A stretch of 64,000 bases of DNA, from the NCBI RefSeq assembly GCF_033958435.1, contig NC_134146.1, forward strand, positions 26,186,501-26,250,500, written 5' to 3'. The stretch is from Carettochelys insculpta. Lineage: Eukaryota; Chordata; Testudines; Carettochelyidae. Below the pieces are notes generated by a model that was not told where the DNA came from, did no database searches, and was given only the letters and a program-made list of their open reading frames with translations. Both the position numbers and the translations under genes were made by a program. Below, piece after piece: positions 56,761-64,000 of the stretch; position 1 is the first letter of the stretch; each line of letters begins with the position of its first letter.

Positions 56761-56987
56761 GAACAAGACAAACTAACTATGTACAGGGGAAATCTAACTG
56801 ATAAATATATATACATTATAAAAAAGGATAACATGAAAGGGGAAGACAAGGAAGGGGAGAACTATTTACATGGGGGGGTAAGGATCAGCATAGTAACGGG
56901 TCAAATATACAAACTATTTACAACAAAATAACAATAAACTGGGGGGAATATATAAAAAGGGGGGGGCACGTCCTGGGCCCCACGCCC

Positions 56988-59120
56988 CTACAGTCCAGTG
57001 CTGGGGGTGGGTGGCTGGGATCCCCGTCTCGGCCGCAGCCCTGGCCGGGGCTGGCTGGGGGCCGGGCGGACTGGGAGATACGGCCGGCGAGTGTCAGCTG
57101 GCCCCAGGTCCCCCTCGGTGGAATGGCCCTCGGTGGCGGGTGGCGGTGCGACGGCGGACGGCGCAGCGGGTGGAGCAGCAGGTGGAGCAGGCAGGGTGGG
57201 CGCTGCGGCAGCCGGCGCGGCCTGGGGGGCCAGGGAGTCCGTGATGCAGTTGAGGGTCCGCATGTAGGCCCCCCATGCCTCCTGGCGCCAGGCCAGCACC
57301 CGCTCCTGCAGCTGGAGGCGGCGTTCCTCCACCCGCAGCCACTGCTCAGCGACCTCCAGCTGCCGATGGTGGAGGGCCAGCAGCTGGGGGTCCGTCACCG
57401 TCGGCTGCTGGTGCTGGGTCCACCGTCTTCCCCGCCGTGGGGCTGGTCGGTCCTCCACCAAGGGGCTGGCCTGGAGTGATGGCCCCGGAGGGCTTTCCGG
57501 GACCACTGACGCCTCGCCGGCAGTCTCCGGTCCTTCCGATGGTGCAGCTGCGGAACACAGGAGGTGGGGAAGAAGAGTGGAGACAGCCGTTAGTGTGGGC
57601 CCCGAGCCGTGGCCGTCGTCCCCCCACCCCTCTGCTGCAGGTCCCCCATCCCCGTCCCCGGGAGATGCTGCTGTGATGGGGTTCAGGGGTCCCCCTGCAC
57701 TGCACCCCGTCTGCTGGCAGGAGTGACTCTCACTCACTCAGCAGGTAGGACAGGAGGTTTATTAGGCAACAGATGCCCAGTTTCTCACAGAAGCGACAGT
57801 CAAGCAGTCAGAGACGGTCCTTCCAACTTGTCCTGGGGAGAAGACCCCGAGGGGTGCCCCTCTGGGGTGTAGCTTTCCCCCTCCTCAGGCTGGCTGCCTT
57901 CTAGCTCTCCCTTCCCCTAGCCTCTAACTGCCGCCCCCGATTCAAACCCAGCTCGGCTCCTCCCTCCTCTTTGTTCAGGGCAGAGGTGTTACCTGCCAGT
58001 TGTAGCCCCAGGATCATCCTTAGCCACTGGGAGCTATTCAGCTTGTTTCTTATATCTAGCCTGAGTCTCGCATTTGCACTCCCCCCACTCCATCACATGC
58101 TGCTGCTGCTGCTGGGTATCCCACCCCCTCCCCCCCGGGGGACCCTAGAGGTTCCACTCCCCCCACCCCGGGGATGGGGCATGGCACTGTCGTGCTGGGG
58201 GGGGCAGGGGCTGATGCACTCTTCTGAGGGACATGCCACTGCTGTCCTTGGGGCCATGGTCATCTGGGCATGTGGAGGGCCCTGGTCATATCTATTACCC
58301 CCGCCCCTCAACCCCGGGGGTGTGCACCGGGGGGGTACATACCTGACAGTCCACTCCCACGTTCGGGGGACACCCAGGGGGCGGACGCCCGGCTGGAGCT
58401 CCTGGATGGGAGGATGATGTGGAGGCCGGCGTCACTCGAGGAGGAGTCCCTCTCCTCCTCTGGTGCCCCGGGGGTGGGCTCCTGGGGGGGCCTCTGGGGT
58501 GCGGGGCTTGCCTCCGGGGCAGACTCCGCCTCCGGGGCCTGCTGGGGCTCCTCAGCCGAGGTACCAAGAGTGGCTGGAGGGGAGGAGGTGTGCCGGGGGC
58601 CCAGTATGTCCCTGAGCTCTCTGTAAAAGGGGCAAGTGACGGGGGCGGCCCCAGATCGGCCAGCCGCATCCCGGGCCCGGGCGTAACCCTGCCGCAGCTC
58701 CTTCACTTTACTCCGGACATGATCCGGAGTGCGGGCAGGGTGACCCCGGGCGGCCAGGCCCTCGGCCAGCCGAGCGAACGCATCTGCATTCCGCCTCTTG
58801 CTCCCCATTGCCTGGAGCACCTCCTCCTCGCTCCAGAGCCCCAGCAGGTCCCGAAGCTCGGCCTCCGCCCAGGAGGGGCCCCGCTGCAGCTTCCCCGCCT
58901 GGCTGCTGGGCTGGGAGCCCTGGCTCCCCTTAGGGGGGGTCCCCTGCAGGCGCTTGGGGGGCTGCCGTGCGGCCATCGCGGCTGGGGTGGGTGTCTGTGC
59001 TGGCTGAGGGACGTGCAGGCTGGCCGCGTGTCTGGGCTGCCACCTGCACGTTCTCTCAGCTTCCTGCACAGAAAGGGAGGGGGCGGGGAGCTTTAAGGGG
59101 CCGCTCCACACGGCCACCAT
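56988..59120 (-). CDS. Harbinger Myb/SANT-like DNA-binding protein (445 aa predicted)
   Basis: Exon 1 is 59120-58343 and exon 2 is 57547-56988. The intron 58342-57548 has a CAG/GTATGT donor and a TTCCGCAG acceptor, phase 1. Exon lengths (778 + 560) sum to whole codons, supporting the model. Residues about 81-174 form a trihelix Myb/SANT-like domain: GPSWAEAELRDLLGLWSEEE, then NADAFARLAEGLAARGH, VRSKVKELRQGYARARD and CPFYRELRDILG. Exon 2 adds a Leu/Glu/Arg-rich helix (LALHHRQLEVAEQWLRVEER, then RLQLQERVLAWRQEAW), probably coiled coil, and a Pro/Ala-rich tail. In characterised Harbinger elements the Myb-like partner binds the ends and brings the transposase into the nucleus. No stop or frameshift seen. 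Confidence 0.85.
57672..58097 (-). mobile_element. Solo LTR in the Myb-like gene intron (426 bp)
   Basis: Bounded by TGTGATGG and CCATCACA, with a TGCTGC repeat on both sides (57666-57671, 58098-58103), although the site is in a CTG run. On the minus strand it has a GATATAAGAA possible TATA region, an AATAAA (57758-57763) and a GT-rich stretch after it: U3-R-U5 order in the same sense as the host gene. No internal retroviral coding sequence remains, hence solo LTR or a short LTR-type element. Removal leaves a Myb-gene intron of about 363 bp. Confidence 0.7.
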
Positions 59121-59412
59121 TGAGCTCAGGGGCTGGAGAGAGCGTCTCTCAACCCCTCAGCTGATGGCCGCCATGGAGGACCCCGCAATTTCAATGTTGC
59201 GGGACGCGCAACGACTACACGTTCCCTACTTTGACATTGAACATCGAAGTAGGGCACTATTCCCATCCCCTCATGGGGTTAGCGACTTCGATGTCTCGCC
59301 GCCTAATGTCGATGATAACTTCGAAATAGTGCCCGACGCGTGTAGCTGTGACGGGCGCTATTTCGAAGTTGGTGCCGCTACTTCGAAGTAGCGTACACGT
59401 GTAGACGCGGCT
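59121..59412 (-). repeat. Harbinger right terminus and subterminal array
   Basis: Reading inward from the right end: CTACTTCGAAGTAGCGGCAC, CAACTTCGAAATAGCGCCCG, ATCGACATTAGGCGGCGAGA, then CCTACTTCGATGTTCAATGT and the CAGCTGAGGGGTTGAGAGAC block before the Myb-like ATG. Present in the three derived MITEs, where it forms their left ends. Confidence 0.75.
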
Positions 59413-59900
59413 AGAGTAACACATACAGTAATATGACTAGCCTGCTCCAACCTCTGTGAATGGCTGGTGCCAGAAATATGTGTTTCACTTAAAGCTGCAA
59501 CATCAATTTTACAAAGTGCAAGTTCTCTAGCAATAATTGCTGTCCCGCATTCATGGCAATCATTGCAATCAAGAAGTGTACATATGTTCCAGGATGCAAA
59601 GCGTAGCTTCTGTTTAGTCATTAATTTTCTCTTATGACCACAAAAACTGGATATCCAGTCGGTCACAGTTAACCGACAGCAATTGGAACAAGCTGTGGTT
59701 AGAGATTATTTTCTCTCCCCCTCTTCTTTCAAAGAAAGCAGTGCTGTCCATAAAGAGGGCTGCATTGACACTAGGCAGGATATGCCAGCTGCTGTTGTTC
59801 CAGTTCAGCATATGGACGACTACTACACCTGGGCTCCTTACGTGCAGGTTTGTGACTAAATGCTTCCAGTGGTATCTGCCATGTGCATCCAACCTCACTT
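59413..59900 (-). pseudogene. LINE ORF2, inverted part: endonuclease N-terminus
   Basis: Minus strand from about 59666: KQKLRFASWNICTLLD (the N-terminal Asn of AP-endonucleases), then ARELALCKIDVAALSETHIS (catalytic Glu of the SET box). It is cut at the Harbinger insertion; the continuation is at 54827 and below. The stretch 59667-60200 would be the LINE 5' region. No functional start can be chosen. Confidence 0.82.
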
Positions 59901-60259
59901 GCCCATCGCCGTAGGACTTTCATCAACAGGTAAGTCTTCACTGTCAAGAGAGATACCTTCATACATGAATAGATTTAAGTGAGACTGGCTTGTGAGTTCT
60001 AACCCCACACTGTCTTCTCATACCGACCATCACACACAGGCACAAGAACTGTGATGTGCACTGGAGGGAGAGAGCACAGGTTTGAGATCAGAGCTCCTTC
60101 TCCTAGGTTGATGCATCTAAAATGGCTTAGTGAGCTCAGTTTGCCCTGATTTGGAATCCGAGTTTCCCTTCTCTTTGGTACTGTTGGTCCACAGCATCTT
60201 ATTCTACATTATTCAGTGCAAGCCCTTGAGATCACTCCATTGAGGGCTTCCTCAATCTG

Positions 60260-61100
60260 CCTCCCTCAGGACGTGCCCCAATGCTGTAGTACCCAACTGT
60301 GCAGAAGTTATTTCTCAGGCTGTTTGGAAAGAGCCCAGCACTCCAGTGGTCACTGCTGCTGGTACAGTCCTTTATACTGTTGACAAGTTCTGCTACCTCG
60401 GAAGTTTACTGTCCTCTCGTACAAACGTGGATCATGGTGTATCTGCTCGATTAGGCAAAGCCAGTGCTGCCTTTGGAAAATTGACCAAATGCCTACAAAA
60501 TGCCTATGGTATTAAACTCCACACCAAGGTAGCAGTTCATCAGGTAGATTGTCCTGAATATCCTGCTGTATGGCTCAGAGTCATGGACAATATATCACTG
60601 CCACATTTTGAAACTTGATCAGTTCCATATGCGCTGTCTGAAGATCGTCATGTGAACTGGTGGGACAAAACTCCTAACATGAAGGTTTTTAAGCTGTGTG
60701 GTGTCATGGGCATGGAAACAATGCTTATGAACAGACAGTTTCACTGTATTGGTAACATTACGAGGATGGATGATGCACAGATACCAAAGACGGTCTTCTA
60801 TGGCCAGCTTGCTCCTGGAAAGTGCCCTATTGGTCAGTATAAGCACTATAAAGATACCTGAAAGGCCAATGTGAAGTCATGCGGCAGATCTCCAAAAGAT
60901 CTGGAAACTCTAGTTCATGACAGATTGTACTGGAAGCAAACTACTGTACAGACTCTTAATTGCTTTGAGAGTCAGTGTATCCAGGCACTACAGGAAAAGA
61001 GTAGGCTCCAAAAAGAATGTACAATGCTTGCAGTTGGTAGCTTTTTATGTGACATCTGTAATCAGCTCTGCTGATCAATGATTGATTTTGTCACTCACTC
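60260..61100 (+). pseudogene. LINE ORF2, 3' part: RT C-terminus and zinc-binding tail
   Basis: Plus strand. TVDKFCYLGSLLSS, then [64 protein letters not shown] (the region after the RT palm) and a final SFLCDICNQLC Cys pair. Phase changes and stops throughout. A short non-coding 3' tail follows, ending near GATCTCGATGG at 61115. Confidence 0.8.
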
Positions 61101-61369
61101 ATAGAAGATGAGATCCATTGATCTCGATGGTTCAGGCCAAGAAGAAGATGACTGTAATACAAACAATCCTGTTATCTAACCACTGCTACGTGATCAGAGT
61201 AGGTAAGTCCAAAAGAAAAGCTAAACAACTACTGCTTCGCCTAAGACCCTGGCTTTAAGAGGTTCTGATCAGCCCTATGGAGCACACTCTCACAAGCCAA
61301 AGAGAACTCCCACAAAGTACATATTAACAGAATAACGCATTATCAGTTATTTTATTTTTGTTCTTCTAC

Positions 61370-61835
61370 ATTTTTCATTATGTCACTTTTCCTTGAGAGG
61401 ACTGTGGAAGCAGCATGGAGAATAGGGAGAAACAAACCTCTTTTTCTTCTGCAGTAGGTTCCAGCTCCTCCTGATGGATTCCCCAGGGTTCCCAGGCCAA
61501 CCAGAAGACATAATCCTTCCACTGTGTCCTGGGTCAGCCTTGGGGCCTCCATGCAGTGAGACATGTCCACTAGGGTTCCAACTGAAGCCTCCTGGGGGAA
61601 TCCTTATCGGGGTCTGAACCACCTCAACTGGCTCCTCTCAATCCAGAGAAGTAACAGTTCAACTGTGGGGGCCCTCCTGGATAGCTGAGCTCCTTGCCCT
61701 ATCTTGGTGAGTAAACCCAACCACTTTTGGAGAAATCTCATTTCCACCACTTGTACCTGCGATCTTGTCCCTTCAGTCACTACCCTCAGTGCATGACTGT
61801 AGGTGAGCATCCTATCCAAAAATCATTATCCCACC
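61370..61835 (-). pseudogene. RTE-like LINE reverse transcriptase C-terminal fragment
   Basis: Minus strand: RMLTYSHALRVVTEGTRSQV, QVVEMRFLQKWLGLLTKIGQ, then VELLLLWIERSQLRWFRPR. This is a diverged version of the conserved RTE/Rex-type segment (...LTYGHELWVMTER..., ...AAEMxFLR..., ...LLRIERSQLRWFGH...). The following 61570-61370 keeps traces of the terminal MSH/PRLTQDTVEG block in shifted phase. Only the last part of ORF2 survives; it ends near 61370. Confidence 0.65.
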
Positions 61836-64000
61836 CTTTGAGGACTGTCACTTTATTGGGGTGGAGGAACTTGCATGCTCTGTTGAACCCAGGACAGGGA
61901 GGGAGCTCCAAACTAAAAACAATCCACCTCAGTACTATCATGAAAGCCCAAGCAAGACCAGGTGAGCTGCTCCTGGACCAGAGATAACAGGACTGACCCA
62001 TGGAGTGGTGTCTGATGAGAGTCTGGTGACTGGGCCATCCACATAATGTGGCTGGGCCCAGTCCAAAAAAGCAACATGGGCCCATCTTGTGGGCTCACCA
62101 TCTGCCTGGTGAGGGTGGAGACTGGGTGTGTTGACAGACTGACAACAGGAGGGATGGACCATGACAGACTGGCCATCCTTAATGGAAACTGGAAATTTTA
62201 TATTTGTATTTAAACATAGAATTTAATAAAATGTAATAAAATGTCTGTTTCTGGTTTCTCCTATAGAATACCATATAAAATTATATCCCTGCTATAGAAT
62301 CCTATTAGATGAGTGAAAAATTATAGACTGAAATTTTCCATTAAATCCAACACATTTTTAGAAGAATTTCTGTAGAATCCTATTAAATTTCTATAAATTC
62401 GTTCTCTATTAAATTTCATAGGACTTGTTCCTAAAGTATATTTGTTTTTCAGTTTTCAAGTCTTTTGCCCACTAGCAGAGGGGTCTATTTGATGGTCCAT
62501 GGAATGGTGCTGCGGCATGTCAGCAAATTCTTTTGTTAAAAGATTTCTCAGATTGCTTAGCCAACTGAAGCTCTCAATTGGCAGAAGATAAACTTAATTC
62601 AATAAGCAGAATTTAAAAACTCCATGGTTCTTTGTTTAAAAGCCAGATTCTACAAAAATGAGCTCCAGTACTGGAATAATCTTTGTCCTGATCCACCCTA
62701 TGTTATCTTCCTGTCTTTCTGTATATCATTATCTCTTCTTTCTGCATTTTTCCATTTAAATATTTCTGATTTACACTTATGAAAGCTCACACTATAGAAT
62801 CTTAGTGCTTGGTTCCCTACTTTCTTATTCCTTGTGTGGCTATTCACGCTTTTGTAAGGTGAGTGCCAGGTGGCTGTACAATGACTGCAAATCAGAATGG
62901 TAGAGTTGACATGAGTACGTGGCTCATGGATGTAAAATCACAGCAATTTAAGGCAGGGAAGAACTGAGCCCCTATGCTGAAGTAACAGAGGAAAGAATAA
63001 GGCCTTCTTAGGTTCAGATTCTACTTCCAATGCATTTTGTATTTTAACATAAAAGAAAAAGGAAAGCTGAAATCAGAAATGAGTGACTTTTATGAACTAT
63101 TCAGGAGAAACAAGATTTTATTATAATTTTGCTCCTGCAAGGTAAGTGTTGCCCTTCTCAGGATCCAGTGGGAATCAAAGGCACTCTGCTAGGACCAGTC
63201 CTGTGGGAAGGCTGATTTTTCTGGCTGTTCCCTTCACACAGGCTCTGTTATTACTCCCTCCCTCTCTTATCAGCCTCTCATTGTTAGGGTCTTAAATCGT
63301 TTTAGTAACCTTCCATTCTATTGTTCTATTCCCATTTCCCTAGCTTTTCTTTCCCCTTTCTTATATTCCAATACTTGTTGAATTAAGGGGAGATGAGGTA
63401 TGAACGTGAGGCATTTCCTCAATTCTAGTGGAGATGGACCCACACCCATCCTATGAATCACACATAAGGAATGGCTCTCTCAGGCTCAGAAACACATAAA
63501 AGAGCAGCCCTGTTTGCTTATGCAACAGACCAACTTACATGGCATGCATTTCCAAGTGCCAACTCCCCTGGATATTTTGCAAAGGCATTCTCCTTTTGGG
63601 GGCGGGGTGAACCTACTCAGCCTGAACACTTACTATTTTATCTCTCCTTATCGCAGTGCGTCCTTGAAATGTGTGTATTATTTTAAACTTTCTGCAGTTT
63701 CCACAATGCATCCTGCCCAGTAGCAGGAGCCTGGAGACAACAGATAAACTGTCAAGGAAGGAAAATCCTGGAGATGCACAGGGAAGATCCATGCCCCCCA
63801 AGATCAGGTCTGTGCTGCCTTGCTCTCCGGGCTTTCCTATTCTGAGGTACAATAGAAACAATTTGCTGGATGACCTAGGGGAAACTAATGCTACTTCACT
63901 TGAATATCTCTGCCAGGTTACCAGGGGACGGTTCAACTGCAAGTTCTCAGCTGCAGGTTTTCCCACCTAACAGAGATTGTTTCACAAGGAAGTGCTGGTG
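61836..64000. other. No gene recognised
   Basis: Contains an AT-rich stretch 62190-62450 with repeated TATAGAATCCTATTA-like motifs, possibly a decayed foldback repeat. Otherwise anonymous DNA; open frames near 63471-63970 have no domain signature. Confidence 0.4.

Larger units (their letters stand above)
54831..59412 (+). mobile_element. Harbinger (PIF/Harbinger) DNA transposon, two genes, 4,582 bp
   Basis: Terminal inverted repeats AGCTACGTCTACACGTG (left) and the complement of the right end AGCCGCGTCTACACGTG. An identical AGA triplet flanks both sides (54828-54830, 59413-59415). Subterminal regions hold many TTCGA-type motifs and palindromes such as CTACTTCGAAGTAG. A transposase gene (+) and a Myb/SANT-like gene (-) converge on a short intergenic segment, the standard Harbinger plan of a DDE nuclease plus a DNA-binding partner. 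The element lies in the endonuclease region of a LINE and itself contains a solo LTR. It is GC-rich in AT-rich surroundings. Likely non-functional now because of defects in the transposase. Confidence 0.95.
52950..61100. mobile_element. Twin-primed (5'-inverted) LINE, split by Harbinger
   Basis: One LINE copy in two opposed pieces. From left to right, the minus-strand piece runs from mid-RT (about 52975) back through the RT start, linker and endonuclease to the 5' end (about 60000-60200). The plus-strand piece continues from the RT C-terminal part (about 60260) to the 3' UTR (about 61100). The inverted piece thus has its 5' end at the junction, which is the outcome of twin priming. Minus the 4.6 kb Harbinger insert, the copy is about 3.6 kb, close to full length. 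Its endonuclease is of the kind often annotated in databases as craniofacial development protein 2-like; I do not assign a clade. Numerous stops. Confidence 0.8.

Noticed and set aside
52975..61100. A host craniofacial-development-protein-like gene
   Set aside because: The endonuclease is followed by RT sequence, is full of stops and is inverted relative to its own 3' part. It is a LINE.
1..64000. CRISPR arrays, operons, tRNA or rRNA genes
   Set aside because: No regularly spaced short repeats and no cloverleaf or rRNA sequence recognised. The sequence is a vertebrate nuclear genome.

Overview
This is vertebrate nuclear DNA with no recognisable host gene exon. The repeat content points to a turtle: CR1 LINE 3' ends of the sauropsid type, Penelope-like debris, a MIR-like CORE-SINE, many MITEs whose ends read roughly GGCTRYGTCTACAC, a DIRS-type tyrosine-recombinase retroelement and a two-gene Harbinger DNA transposon. 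The species assignment is inference. The AT-rich background looks intergenic or deep-intronic, and nearly all coding capacity belongs to transposable elements.

Layout. 0-8.8 kb: two foldback MITEs, a possible LTR, a Penelope-like cluster with an RT fragment, one Harbinger-derived MITE and a 1.1 kb hAT-like element. 8.8-20.3 kb: a CR1 piece, a decayed LINE (endonuclease to RT, minus strand) joined to half a MITE, a second Harbinger-derived MITE, another MITE with a clean 3-bp duplication, an LTR-like block, a good CR1 3' end and a small hAT element. 20-34 kb: mostly anonymous unique DNA with a MIR-like SINE, a 390-bp Penelope-type palindrome with a 10-bp target duplication and a MITE inside a MITE. 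34-38.9 kb: a CR1 carrying a tiny hAT, a foldback repeat carrying the third Harbinger-derived MITE, and a second member of the 7.6 kb hAT family.

39.0-45.1 kb: a structurally complete DIRS-like element on the minus strand, with inverted terminal repeats, an internal complementary region matching both outer ends, a gag ORF, RT, RNase H plus a methyltransferase-like region, and a tyrosine recombinase with its catalytic residues. A YLDD-to-YLDY change and a frame break between RT and RNase H suggest it can no longer replicate by itself. A hAT element with a perfect 8-bp duplication sits 60-70 bp to its right.

52.9-61.1 kb: a LINE whose 5' part (endonuclease to mid-RT) is inverted in front of its own 3' part, the signature of twin priming. 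A 4,582-bp Harbinger transposon (54,831-59,412, duplication AGA) is inserted in its endonuclease region. The Harbinger element carries a one-intron transposase gene (plus strand) and a convergent one-intron Myb/SANT-like gene (minus strand). The intron of the latter contains a 426-bp solo LTR. The transposase is broken by a frameshift and by Gln where the catalytic Glu is expected. The Myb-like gene looks intact. The MITEs at 6.6, 15.1 and 35.8 kb are internally deleted relatives of this element. The two 711-bp copies keep the first codons of both genes and nothing in between. The remainder (61.1-64 kb) has an RTE-like LINE remnant and anonymous DNA.
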